From contig NZ_JAUHHE010000006.1 in assembly GCF_030410375.1 (NCBI RefSeq), positions 1 to 64,000 of the forward strand: a stretch of 64,000 bases of DNA, in the 5' to 3' direction. The translations under genes and the position numbers were made by a program. This DNA comes from Zwartia vadi (lineage in GTDB: Bacteria > Pseudomonadota > Gammaproteobacteria > Burkholderiales > Burkholderiaceae_B). Positions 16,141-24,229 of the stretch are shown piece after piece. The notes under the pieces were generated by a model. The model was not told the origin of the DNA, searched no databases, and saw only the letters and a list, made by a program, of their open reading frames with translations. Position 1 is the stretch's first letter, and every line of letters begins with the position of its first letter.

Positions 16141-17112
16141 ATGAAGAAGGCTTTCGCATCGATCATCCAACGACTGCTTTGCCTCTTATGTTTACTCTCA
16201 ACGCCTTTAGTATGGGCGGCCTTTCCTGATAAACCTGTCACCTTGGTGGTCCCTTTCGCCCCAGGCGGTTCAAATGACATCGTTGCCAGGCAACTTGCCA
16301 AGCAGCTCACGGCACAATGGGGACAACCTGTCATCATTGAAAATAAACCAGGCGCAGGAACGGCTATTGGTGCTGCCTATGTGGCTAAACAGCGAAACGA
16401 TGGCTATACCCTGCTTGTCGCGTCTTCAACATTCACGATGGCGCCCGCTGTCAACTCAAAACTACCCTTTGATCCAGTCAAAGACTTCACGCCGATCGCG
16501 ATGATAGGCGAGGTGCCTTTGGTGCTCGCAGCCAAACCCAATGCGCCTGGCAAGGATGCGACAGAGTATTTTGAATATCTCAAACGCACGCCGCGTTTGA
16601 ATTATGGTGCGACAGGTGTGGGCAGCATTCAGCACTTTGCCGGTGTCATGCTGTCTCAAGCGCTTGGTAACGACATGGTTGCTGTTCAATACAAGGGCGG
16701 AGGTCCCGCCATGACAGACACTATGGGTGGTCACATCGAGTTTTCCATTGGCAGCATGACCCAAGTGCTCCCACAACTTAGAAACGGTACCTTACGTGGC
16801 ATTGCTGTCACCAGCACTCAGCGTTCTGATGCGGCACCCGACCTGCCGACTTTTCAAGAAGCGGGAATCAAGAATTACGAGATTCAGCAATGGTGGGGAC
16901 TGCTCGGACCCGCCAACGTCGATCCCAAGATCCAAGCCTTCATCAATACCTCTGTCAATCAAGCGTTGAAGTCGGAAGAGTTGATTAAGTTTTTAGCAAC
17001 GGATGGCGGCAAAACAAAGCCGATGAGTGTTGCGGACTTTACAAGTCTCGTCCACGACGGATTGAAACGCTGGGCCGAGATCGCCAAAACAACCGGTATC
17101 ACCGCTCAATAA
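16141..17112 (+). CDS. Bug/TctC-family periplasmic solute-binding protein
   Basis: 323 aa with signal peptide 1-26 (LLCLLCLLSTPLVWA). Motifs: LVVPFAPGGSNDIVARQLA, VIIENKPGAGTAIGAAYVA and QYKGGGPAMTDTMGG. Only one base separates it from the PrpD stop, so it is translationally linked to that module. No ribosome site separate from the end of the PrpD gene is obvious. It is the uptake arm of the acyl-CoA dehydrogenase/CoA-transferase/PrpD operon. Confidence 0.92.
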   Translation: MKKAFASIIQRLLCLLCLLSTPLVWAAFPDKPVTLVVPFAPGGSNDIVARQLAKQLTAQWGQPVIIENKPGAGTAIGAAYVAKQRNDGYTLLVASSTFTMAPAVNSKLPFDPVKDFTPIAMIGEVPLVLAAKPNAPGKDATEYFEYLKRTPRLNYGATGVGSIQHFAGVMLSQALGNDMVAVQYKGGGPAMTDTMGGHIEFSIGSMTQVLPQLRNGTLRGIAVTSTQRSDAAPDLPTFQEAGIKNYEIQQWWGLLGPANVDPKIQAFINTSVNQALKSEELIKFLATDGGKTKPMSVADFTSLVHDGLKRWAEIAKTTGITAQ

Positions 17113-17122
17113 CGAGATCATC

Positions 17123-17974
17123 ATGCCCTTGACTGTTCAACCCATCCGTCCCGAGTTTGGGGCAGAGATATCGGGCATCAATTTATCGATGCCTATCTCT
17201 GTGGATATCAAACAAAAACTGAATGATTTGCTTGCGCAGTACGCCGTCCTTGTCTTTAGAAACCAGTCACTTTCACCACCTCAGTTTATGTCCGCAGCTG
17301 AAATTTTCGGTGAGTTGATGGATCAGCAACTTAAAAAATATGTGTTGCCTGATTATCCGATGGTCGGCTGCAATTCCACCGATGATTTGCCGAGAAAAAA
17401 TGGCAAGCTTCAAGTGCGTGGTGAAAACTACCACACAGATCACTCCAACGAACATTGTCCTCCTAAAGCGACGACTCTGCATGCCTTGAGAATTCCTCCT
17501 ACTGGTGGCGACACGCAGTTTGTTGACGTTCGACAAGCCTATGATGACCTGCCAGCCGAAATCAAAAAAAAGTTGAAGGGTCTGTTTTCCTTGCACGTTC
17601 ATCAAAGCAGCCGCAGCCCGCGTGAACTCACTAAACTCAGCCCTGAAGAGTTGGCAAAGATTCCCACTGCCTTGCAGCCTCTTGTCATCAGTCATCCCGG
17701 CAACAATCGTCCCGCACTGTATCTCAATACGGGTCGCATGGAAGGTATAGAAGGGATGGACCCTGATGAGGGCTACGCATTGATTCAAGATCTGTACAAC
17801 CATGCGACCGATGCGCGATACGAATATCGCCACAAGTGGCGCGAAGGCGACATGGTGATCTGGGACAATCAGGCTGTCATGCATCAGGCGAATGCAGATT
17901 ATGATCCCGAGCAAAAGCGTTTTCTTTATCGCTTAATGATCAAAGGTGTCGCGCTCACCCCAGCACTCACCTGA
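17123..17974 (+). CDS. TauD/TfdA-family Fe(II)/2-oxoglutarate dioxygenase
   Basis: 283 aa, the usual length. The iron-binding facial triad is complete: His104 and Asp106 in N-Y-H-T-D-H, and the distal His254 in AVMHQANADYDP. Arg270 (FLYRLMIKG) is placed to bind the 2-oxoglutarate carboxylate. The N-terminus GAEISGINLS and the motif TGGDTQFVD are typical. The family hydroxylates taurine, 2,4-D, and other acids or ethers. As last gene of a carboxylate module it may open the pathway by hydroxylating the imported acid. A short 10-bp gap follows the Bug gene. Confidence 0.9.
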   Translation: MPLTVQPIRPEFGAEISGINLSMPISVDIKQKLNDLLAQYAVLVFRNQSLSPPQFMSAAEIFGELMDQQLKKYVLPDYPMVGCNSTDDLPRKNGKLQVRGENYHTDHSNEHCPPKATTLHALRIPPTGGDTQFVDVRQAYDDLPAEIKKKLKGLFSLHVHQSSRSPRELTKLSPEELAKIPTALQPLVISHPGNNRPALYLNTGRMEGIEGMDPDEGYALIQDLYNHATDARYEYRHKWREGDMVIWDNQAVMHQANADYDPEQKRFLYRLMIKGVALTPALT

Positions 17975-17988
17975 ATACGTTGACGATT

Positions 17989-18015
17989 AAAAAAAAGGAC
18001 AGCCGAGGCTGTCCC
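17989..18015 (-). terminator. Rho-independent terminator for the psiF-like gene
   Basis: Stem GGACAGCC (17997-18004) against GGCTGTCC (18007-18014). On the minus strand the stem is followed by eight T residues (A-run 17989-17996 on the plus strand). It lies 22 bp beyond the stop of the leftward gene at 18037 and also follows the dioxygenase on the other strand, where it lacks a T-tract. Confidence 0.8.
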
Positions 18016-18036
18016 AAATTCTCTTAGCGGAGAAAA

Positions 18037-18315
18037 TTACTTTGCGTCTGCCACGCATTTTTTGATGGATGCATCTTTCGCAGCGCCATACAGAGGCTTG
18101 CCATCTTTACTCAGAGCCTTTGCTTCGCAAGCAGCCGCCTTGGACGAGACGCCTGACTCACGTTCACACTTCTGCATGAAAGACGTCTTTGCCGCGCCTG
18201 CGAGTGGCTTACCGTCTTTGCTCACCGCTTTCGCCTCGCAACCGGACGCGCTTGTCTGTGCGTAAGCAGGAACGATCAAGAGCGATGCGAATAAGGCCAG
18301 AACTAATTTTTTCAT
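18037..18315 (-). CDS. PsiF-repeat secreted protein
   Basis: 92 aa. Signal peptide about 1-20 (LVLALFASLLIVPAYA). The mature part is two tandem PsiF repeats of about 35 residues; each reads C-E-A-K-A-(V/L)-S-K-D-G-K-P-L-x-G-A-A-K with a later K-C. PsiF is a phosphate-starvation-inducible protein of E. coli of unknown function. No Pho box was checked or recognised upstream. A good terminator follows. Four Cys in the mature protein could form disulfides. Confidence 0.88.
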   Translation of the reverse strand: MKKLVLALFASLLIVPAYAQTSASGCEAKAVSKDGKPLAGAAKTSFMQKCERESGVSSKAAACEAKALSKDGKPLYGAAKDASIKKCVADAK

Positions 18316-18383
18316 CTGATTCTCCGTGTTTTAATATTGACTTGCGTTTTAAAACTCTCTTGCACTACCCTTAAAAGATACTC

Positions 18384-18662
18384 ATGCTCACAAGAAACAC
18401 ATGGATCGTCTGCTCGTTGATGAGCTTTGCCATCCAGTTCGATAAGGCCATTCGCGCGCAAACTCTCGATCCTGTTTCGCTCGGTATCGCACTCTTAATG
18501 GGATTGATCATGGGTGCGGGTTGGGCCTTCGTAGCCGGCTGGATTCGTGTCAAACTCATACCGAGTCTGGCAGACGAACAAGCGCGTAATATTCAATTAG
18601 GGTTTGGCGTTCTTTTCCTGTTGATGATTATCGGTTTGACCTACCAGGCTTTCTGGCACTAA
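18384..18662 (+). CDS. Small hypothetical membrane protein
   Basis: 92 aa with two probable membrane segments: LGIALLMGLIMGAGWAFVAG near 33-52 and GFGVLFLLMIIGLTYQAFW near 74-92. Between them lies a short charged loop (RVKLIPSLADEQARN). I do not recognise the family. No strong ribosome site is seen, and a short opposing open frame covers part of it, but hydrophobic segmentation supports this strand. Confidence 0.5.
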   Translation: MLTRNTWIVCSLMSFAIQFDKAIRAQTLDPVSLGIALLMGLIMGAGWAFVAGWIRVKLIPSLADEQARNIQLGFGVLFLLMIIGLTYQAFWH

Positions 18663-19138
18663 AACATTCGATGTTTGCTTCAGGTTGGATTTTTTTGCAT
18701 CCAACCACTCTGACTGTATGTATGTCACCCTGTGATCCGCCATCCGATGATCATCATCGTTAAAACTCTGCATTAACGGCACGGTGATGATGAAGCCAAG
18801 AGCAATCAACGCGAGACATGAAATATTCAGGCCGCGTGAAGAACATAAAGCACTCATCCTCTTGCCGAACCAGGATTGGTCGACTGCGTGCAAATCATTA
18901 ATATTGTTGGCTATTTCGGTACTCACAGAATGGGCTTGCGCTACATATGATGCGGCACCCAAAAGCACTTATTGCAAGGCTTCAAGCACCAGCTTTTTAA
19001 AAAACACATTCATGGTGCGTGCTATGGAAAATAATTGCAAGGAATTATTAGATTTTTATTGTTTTTTATAATTCAAATGGATTATTTATTAGGTATGAAA
19101 GTACTGAAATTTGATTCTATCGTGATAAAAAATAAAAA
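18663..19138. other. Intergenic region, no confident gene
   Basis: A hairpin with GGTTGGAT (18683-18690) and ATCCAACC (18699-18706) follows the small membrane protein; six T residues are in its loop. Open frames occur on both strands (for example 18597-18968 minus with a GTG start and one hydrophobic segment, SCLALIALGFIITVPL), but neither has family features or a ribosome site. The 19020-19140 part is strongly AT-rich and lies beyond the end of the leftward cytochrome gene. Confidence 0.4.
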
Positions 19139-19723
19139 CTATGGCGTGAGTCTAGCCAGATAATAAGAAATATCTTGCAAGTCTTGATCCGATACTCCGT
19201 AAACCGAGGCTGCCATATTCGAATCTCGACCCACAGCCTGATTGTTTTTGAATTGCTGCATGCTCAGCAACAAATAATCTTCGCGCTGACCGGCGAGTCT
19301 TGGAATCTGATCGCGCCCAAGATAGCTGGGCAGATGACAGATGCCGCAACGCATGCCCTCAGCAAGTTTTCCACCCCGCGCGAAAACCTCAGCATCTTTA
19401 TCGGGCGGTACGGGTGCCAGCGGCTGATCTGCATAAAACTGAGCGAGCTGCGTGATCTCCGCGTCAGATACTCCGTCCAAAACACCTTTCATCGAGGGAA
19501 TGTCCCGCACACCTTCGCGAATCAGCACAAGCTGATTTTCAAGAAATAATTTTGGTTGCGCCGCCAAAGATGGAATCCCTTTTAACTGCGAGTTTCCATC
19601 AGCACCGTGACAACTCGCGCACAGCGCCTGGCGCTGTGCGGAGATTTGTGCCAATGCGGCGGGAGCTGCCATCCAGGCGGCTCCCATCAAAACAACTGCA
19701 CGTACAACAGACCACATTTGCAT
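19139..19723 (-). CDS. Dihaem cytochrome c (c4-like)
   Basis: 194 aa. Signal peptide to about residue 25 (WMAAPAALA). Two haem-binding sites: CASCH at 35-39 and CGICH at 126-130, in two similar domains. Met78 (SMKG) and Met170 (SNMAAS) are candidate sixth ligands. Cytochromes of this type are periplasmic electron carriers to terminal oxidases. The gene starts 5 bp after the stop of a PQQ-type sugar dehydrogenase, so it probably accepts electrons from that enzyme. Confidence 0.9.
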   Translation of the reverse strand: MQMWSVVRAVVLMGAAWMAAPAALAQISAQRQALCASCHGADGNSQLKGIPSLAAQPKLFLENQLVLIREGVRDIPSMKGVLDGVSDAEITQLAQFYADQPLAPVPPDKDAEVFARGGKLAEGMRCGICHLPSYLGRDQIPRLAGQREDYLLLSMQQFKNNQAVGRDSNMAASVYGVSDQDLQDISYYLARLTP

Positions 19724-19728
19724 GGAGA

Positions 19729-20973
19729 TTACTTGCTGTATGTCACACGGTAGATGACGCCGTTTTGCTCATCAGAAACCAAGAGCGAACCGTCCTTCAT
19801 CTGATGCAAATAAGCGGGACGACCCCACCATGACTGATCGGCATCATTCATGAAACCAGTCATGAACGGCTCGACTTTTGCATTTTTTCCATCAGCATCC
19901 GCACGCACAGTCACCACATCAAAACCAATTTTCTTGGTGCGGTTCCATGAGCCTTTGCGAGCGTTGAACATGACGTTCTTGTACTCGGCAGGGAACATGT
20001 CGCCTGTGTAGAACTTGACACCCATCGTCGCGGCATGAGGTCCCATCAGAGCGACAGGCGGCTCAACACCCGCACAAGCATCAGCTTTTTTCACGTCAGG
20101 ATCTGCGATCTTGCCTTCATGGCAATATGGAAATCCATAATTAGCCTTGAGCTTGAGTCGATGCATCGTATCGTTTGGTGTGTCATCGCCCATCCAATCA
20201 CGACCGTGGTTGCTGAACCAAAGCTCTTTTGTCACAGGGTGCCAATCAAAACCAACGGTGTTACGAATGCCTGTTGCCAGGACTTCCATACCGGAGCCGT
20301 CCGCGTTGTAGCGACGGATCTGTGAATACTCGGGGGTGGGAAGCTCGCAGATATTGCAAGGTGCGCCGAATGGAACATATAACTTACCGTCCGGCCCAAA
20401 CGCTACGTATTTCCAATTGTGGTGTGGGAGCGGAGGGAAGTTGAACTTTGCAGACAAGTCCACAGGGGTTGCGTTGGGGTTTTTCGCGATGTTATCGAAA
20501 CGTAAAACCTTGTCCACGGACACAACATACAACGCACCGTCTTTAAAAGCGGCTGTCGGCTGGTTCAGCTTGTCGACCACCACGCGCGAAGTGCGCTCCT
20601 TGCCATTATCGGTAACCTCGTAAATACGACCCAAGGCTCGAGTACCAACGTAATACTTGCCGCCCTCACCTTCCGTGATCGCCCGACCACCAGGGATGCC
20701 GTCGGCCCACACCTCAACCTTGAATCCAGGGGGCAGCTTGATCTTGTCGATTGGCACATCGGCCGCTTTGGTGGCAACCAGTTTGCCTGGCAGAGGCGCC
20801 AGCGTTGAATTTGCCATAGATGCTGGCATGCCTTGCTTCCATGCTGGTGGCGGTGCAGCAGCAGGTGCAGCGGGCGCCGCAGATGCAGCAGGTGCGGGGG
20901 TCTGCGCTTGAGCAGACATTCCAAAAGCCAAGGCCAAACCCAGGCCGCTAATAGCGCGCAAGTAATTGTTCAC
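19729..20973 (-). CDS. PQQ-dependent sorbosone/glucose dehydrogenase-like protein
   Basis: 414 aa. Signal peptide about 1-24, then an Ala/Pro-rich linker to about 45. The body is a six-bladed beta-propeller of the soluble glucose/L-sorbosone dehydrogenase type: IKLPPGFKVEVWADGIPGGR, the PHHNWKYVAFGPDGKLYVPF strand, and the family signature NHGRDWMGDDTPNDTMHRL near 250. Such enzymes oxidise aldose sugars or aldehydes in the periplasm with PQQ. The pqqABCDE operon is 1.2 kb away and a dihaem cytochrome follows directly, which supports a PQQ enzyme. The true substrate is unknown. Confidence 0.87.
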   Translation of the reverse strand: MNNYLRAISGLGLALAFGMSAQAQTPAPAASAAPAAPAAAPPPAWKQGMPASMANSTLAPLPGKLVATKAADVPIDKIKLPPGFKVEVWADGIPGGRAITEGEGGKYYVGTRALGRIYEVTDNGKERTSRVVVDKLNQPTAAFKDGALYVVSVDKVLRFDNIAKNPNATPVDLSAKFNFPPLPHHNWKYVAFGPDGKLYVPFGAPCNICELPTPEYSQIRRYNADGSGMEVLATGIRNTVGFDWHPVTKELWFSNHGRDWMGDDTPNDTMHRLKLKANYGFPYCHEGKIADPDVKKADACAGVEPPVALMGPHAATMGVKFYTGDMFPAEYKNVMFNARKGSWNRTKKIGFDVVTVRADADGKNAKVEPFMTGFMNDADQSWWGRPAYLHQMKDGSLLVSDEQNGVIYRVTYSK

Positions 20974-21112
20974 AGTCGTCTCCGTGACGTTTGATGTTTA
21001 AACGAGCTCATCTTTTTTTAACTACTCAGGAATATTACATACAAATGCATGATTGGGGAATTGTTTTATGCTCAACTTGCACAGGGTCAAAAAGCCCGAG
21101 CAGTTAAGATGG

Positions 21113-22054
21113 TCATTCTTGGCGCCACAGCGCGATTTCCTCGAACGTAGCCGCCAACATCCCGGGATCTGTCAAATCATGGCCGCTTCCGGCGACCTGC
21201 ACAAGCTTTGCGTGGGGTGCCACACGCTGAATCGCCAAGCTATTTTCAACCGGGCACAGCGCGTCCAACTCACCATGCACCAAGACCAGAGGAATCTGCT
21301 CCAAAGCACGGGATCGGGACAAAATATCCTGATCCACAAAGCAATGATGAAATAAGTAATGGCTTTGAACACGATAACGCGCAATCAGAGCTGCATCATC
21401 AAATGCGCTGAGTGGCGGGGCTTGCATAGGATGAACATTCATCGCTGCCTCATAAGCAGCCCAGGCATGGGCCAATCGCGTCTGCCTCTGGACATCCTGC
21501 TCTTGGCAAAAGACCCGGTAACCATATTCCAAAATCGTCAGGTTGATATGCGTCGGCACAAGATTTTTCAAGACATGCCAGCGTGCCTGACATGCCTGTG
21601 GAGGATGCTCCATAAAATTTTCAATCTCTGCCCAAGTACACAAAAAGGGGCTGCGCAGCAGCATGCGATCAACGTGCGCGGGATACGTCTGCGCATAGAG
21701 CAAAGCAAGCGCGCCTCCCCAAGAGCCACCCACCACGCTCCATCTAGAAACGCCAAGATGCATACGCAGACGCTCTATATCAGTGATTAATTCTGCAGTC
21801 TCATTCTGCAAAATCGCACCGCTAGGCCGGCTACGTCCACAGCCGCGCTGATCAAACTGAATCACCCAGAATAAAGCCGGATCAAAGAAGCGGCGATGCA
21901 ATGGACTCGCTGAGCTGCCGGGCCCACCATGCAACCAGACAACAGGCCGACCCTCGGGATTACCACTAGTTTGCCAATGTATTTCATGACCACCCCCGAC
22001 CGCCAACCACCCTTGCTTAAAAGGTTCTACTGCCGGAAATAGCTTAGTTTTCAT
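21113..22054 (-). CDS. pip: Prolyl iminopeptidase (alpha/beta hydrolase, S33)
   Basis: 313 aa, normal length. Releases N-terminal proline from peptides. The oxyanion-hole HGGPG is at 42-46, DQRGCGRS at 68-75, and the nucleophile Ser111 is in GGSWGG. The acid is probably the Asp of HGELDALCP and the base the His of GSGHDLTD. No signal peptide, so cytoplasmic. It is divergent from pqqA with a 118-bp gap. PQQ synthesis needs a protease to free the cross-linked Glu-Tyr and no pqqF/G gene is here; a part for this enzyme is possible but unproven. Confidence 0.9.
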   Translation of the reverse strand: MKTKLFPAVEPFKQGWLAVGGGHEIHWQTSGNPEGRPVVWLHGGPGSSASPLHRRFFDPALFWVIQFDQRGCGRSRPSGAILQNETAELITDIERLRMHLGVSRWSVVGGSWGGALALLYAQTYPAHVDRMLLRSPFLCTWAEIENFMEHPPQACQARWHVLKNLVPTHINLTILEYGYRVFCQEQDVQRQTRLAHAWAAYEAAMNVHPMQAPPLSAFDDAALIARYRVQSHYLFHHCFVDQDILSRSRALEQIPLVLVHGELDALCPVENSLAIQRVAPHAKLVQVAGSGHDLTDPGMLAATFEEIALWRQE

Positions 22055-22172
22055 GTGGTTAACAATTATTAAAAGTTGATAGATGAAATCCTATGGATTC
22101 TATATACTCGTGGTTAATGCCAATCAAGGCGTTTGTCAGACCCTTCGTCAATCGTACTTTCAGGAGACCGCT

Positions 22173-22247
22173 ATGAAATGGGAAACACCATCAGCAATCG
22201 ATCTGCGTTTTGGTTTTGAAATCACAATGTACATCGCCAATCGTTAA
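22173..22247 (+). CDS. pqqA: PqqA, PQQ precursor peptide
   Basis: 24 aa: begins MKWETPSAIDLRFGFEIT and ends MYIANR. The Glu16 and Tyr20 in the E-x-x-x-Y motif are the residues that PqqE joins by a C-C bond and that become the PQQ skeleton. CAGGAGA ribosome site 7 bases before the ATG. It is followed by a strong hairpin and then pqqB, the standard order. Confidence 0.97.
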   Translation: MKWETPSAIDLRFGFEITMYIANR

Positions 22248-22257
22248 TCGTTATTCA

Positions 22258-22293
22258 AAAGGCCGAGACAGATTTCTCGGCCTTTCTTCTTTT
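22258..22293 (+). terminator. Attenuator/terminator between pqqA and pqqB
   Basis: AAAGGCCGAGA at 22258-22268 pairs perfectly with TCTCGGCCTTT at 22275-22285 around a 6-nt loop, followed by CTTCTTTT. This is a good intrinsic terminator 10 bp after pqqA. Partial read-through would give much more pqqA than pqqBCDE mRNA, as has been described for other PQQ operons. pqqB starts 8 bp later. Confidence 0.85.
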
Positions 22294-22301
22294 GAGTTCT
22301 G

Positions 22302-23216
22302 ATGCAAATACGCGTGTTAGGCTCCGCGGCTGGCGGAGGTTTTCCTCAATGGAATTGCAACTGCCCGAACTGCTCGGGCGTTCGTCAGGGCAGCATTCAA
22401 GCTCACGCCCGCACCCAATCTTCAATCATTATCGGCAATGGCTCCGCTGACTGGGCATTGATCAACGCATCGCCAGACATCCTGACCCAGATCAAAAATA
22501 CACCCGTCTTACAGCCTGCACGAAAAGTGCGTGACAGCGGGATCGCAGCGGTCGTATTGATGGATGCACAGGTTGACCATGTCACGGGTCTCATGATGCT
22601 GCGCGAGAGAAACTCGCCACTACCTATCTATGCCACCCGTCAAGTATTTGATGACCTCACAACGGGACTACCGCTAGTCAAAACACTCGCGCATTACTGC
22701 ACTGTCGATCAACGGCTGATCCATTCCGATATGGAAAGCTTCAACATCCCGGAAATAGCAGGCGTTACCTTCAAACCTATCGTGCTGTCGAGTAAAGCCC
22801 CGCCCTATTCACCCCATCGCCACGACCCTCATCCCGGGGACAACATCGGTTTGTTGGTGACCGACGAGAAGACTGGCAAAAAAGTGTTTTACGCGCCAGG
22901 ACTTGGCATGATCGAGCCGCAGGTCGCGCAGGCCATGCAAGAGGCGGATGTATTGCTGGTTGATGGGACCTTTTGGACAGACGATGAAATGATCCGCGCG
23001 GGTCTGTCTACGAAACGCGCGCTTGATATGGGGCACCTCGCTCAATCCGGCCCTGGCGGTATGATCGAGGCTTTAACGCCTTTTTCAAACAAACGACGCA
23101 TTCTGATCCACATCAACAATACTAATCCCATTCTTCGGGAAGACTCTGAAGAAGCATTACAACTCAAAGCACTCGGCATCGAAGTCGCCTACGATGGTAT
23201 GCACATAGAGATTTAG
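22302..23216 (+). CDS. pqqB: PqqB, metallo-hydrolase-fold PQQ biosynthesis protein
   Basis: 304 aa, the usual length. PqqB is thought to hydroxylate the Tyr of the excised Glu-Tyr. N-terminal [16 protein letters not shown], with the zinc-binding Cys group C-N-C-P-N-C near 20-25. In the metal site the beta-lactamase HxHxDH motif is replaced by D-A-Q-V-D-H (near 88-93), as is normal for PqqB. The C-terminal [14 protein letters not shown] is conserved. Begins at ATG 22302 right after the attenuator. Confidence 0.96.
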   Translation: MQIRVLGSAAGGGFPQWNCNCPNCSGVRQGSIQAHARTQSSIIIGNGSADWALINASPDILTQIKNTPVLQPARKVRDSGIAAVVLMDAQVDHVTGLMMLRERNSPLPIYATRQVFDDLTTGLPLVKTLAHYCTVDQRLIHSDMESFNIPEIAGVTFKPIVLSSKAPPYSPHRHDPHPGDNIGLLVTDEKTGKKVFYAPGLGMIEPQVAQAMQEADVLLVDGTFWTDDEMIRAGLSTKRALDMGHLAQSGPGGMIEALTPFSNKRRILIHINNTNPILREDSEEALQLKALGIEVAYDGMHIEI

Positions 23217-23226
23217 AGAATCGATC

Positions 23227-23940
23227 ATGACCACAATTCAAGCTGCCTGGACTCGCGAAGAGTTTGAAGCGCAACTCCGCGCCAAAGGTCAGAGCTATCA
23301 TATTCACCACCCCTTCAACGTCAAAATGAATGCTGGCGAATGTTCCAAAGAACAAATTCGCGGCTGGGTGCTGAATCGTTTTTACTATCAGTGGATCATA
23401 CCGATCAAAGATGCGGCGATCCTGTCCAACTGTCAGGATCGCGAAACGCGTCGCAGATGGATTTCTAGAATCCTGGATCACGATGGTTTTGGTGATTACA
23501 AGACCGACACCGAATGTGGTGGACTCGAGGCCTGGACGCGGCTGGGTTTGGCTGTGGGATTGGAGCGCGACGCGCTCTGGTCGTTAAAACACGTTGAGCC
23601 CGCGGTTAAGTTTGCCTGTGATGCCTATGTGAATTTCGCGCGCCAACAACCTTGGCAAGAGGCGATCTGCTCATCCCTGACTGAAATGTTCGCGCCACAA
23701 ATCCACAAAGACCGTCTGGCAACTTGGCCAACCCACTATCCTTGGATTGAGGCGAATGGTCTGCACTACTTCCGTTCGCGCATCCCACTCGCGCAGCGTG
23801 ATGTCGACCATGGTCTCGAAGTCACACTCAGCCACTTCACAACGCGTGCGCAACAAGAGCGCGCACTCGATATTTTGCAATTCAAACTCGACATTCTCTG
23901 GTCGATGCTTGATGCGATTGAACGAGCCTACCCAACATGA
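23227..23940 (+). CDS. pqqC: PqqC, pyrroloquinoline-quinone synthase
   Basis: 237 aa. Cofactor-free oxidase that carries out the final ring closure and eight-electron oxidation to PQQ. Haem-oxygenase-like helical fold with the family motifs [47 protein letters not shown] and [19 protein letters not shown]. The stop overlaps the pqqD start (ATGA). Confidence 0.96.
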   Translation: MTTIQAAWTREEFEAQLRAKGQSYHIHHPFNVKMNAGECSKEQIRGWVLNRFYYQWIIPIKDAAILSNCQDRETRRRWISRILDHDGFGDYKTDTECGGLEAWTRLGLAVGLERDALWSLKHVEPAVKFACDAYVNFARQQPWQEAICSSLTEMFAPQIHKDRLATWPTHYPWIEANGLHYFRSRIPLAQRDVDHGLEVTLSHFTTRAQQERALDILQFKLDILWSMLDAIERAYPT

Positions 23941-24215
23941 CAACCGATCAACCTGCCTCATTTCCCGAGCGGCCCCGGCTGAACAAACTTTTCCGCTTGC
24001 AATGGGAGCAAGCCCAGCAGGCCTATGTTTTGTTATACCCGGAAGGCATGGTCAAATTAAATCAAAGTGCTGCTGAAATCCTGAAGCTCTGCGACGCGCA
24101 GCATACAGTTGATGAAATCATCACGAAGCTTCAAGAGGCCTTTGGAGAACAGGATTTACGCGATCCCATCGAAGGCATGCTCCGCGCCGCGTTCGAGAAA
24201 GACTGGATCCAATAG
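23937..24215 (+). CDS. pqqD: PqqD, PqqA-binding chaperone
   Basis: 92 aa, a RiPP-recognition-element protein that presents PqqA to PqqE. Conserved [20 protein letters not shown], then [16 protein letters not shown] and a final helical part ending in EKDWIQ. Overlaps pqqC by four bases. Encoded as a separate protein, not fused to PqqC as in some methylotrophs. Confidence 0.95.
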   Translation: MTTDQPASFPERPRLNKLFRLQWEQAQQAYVLLYPEGMVKLNQSAAEILKLCDAQHTVDEIITKLQEAFGEQDLRDPIEGMLRAAFEKDWIQ

Positions 24216-24229
24216 GGTCCCCCGCCTTT

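Noticed and set aside
17273-17914. Leftward open frame of 213 codons inside the TauD gene
   Set aside because: It is a shadow of a gene whose iron ligands are all present on the other strand.
18597-18968. Leftward open frame with a GTG start and one hydrophobic segment
   Set aside because: No ribosome site or family similarity, an in-frame stop directly before the GTG, and overlap with the small membrane protein gene.
18784-19071. Rightward open frame of 95 codons
   Set aside because: No ribosome site, no recognisable domain, and an opposing frame is equally good.
21113-22054. Naming the S33 peptidase pqqF
   Set aside because: PqqF is an M16 metalloprotease; this has the Ser-Asp-His set of prolyl iminopeptidase.
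22076-22106. TTGATA with TATATA as pqqA promoter
   Set aside because: The spacer is 19 bp and the -35 is weak; I could not support a definite promoter here.
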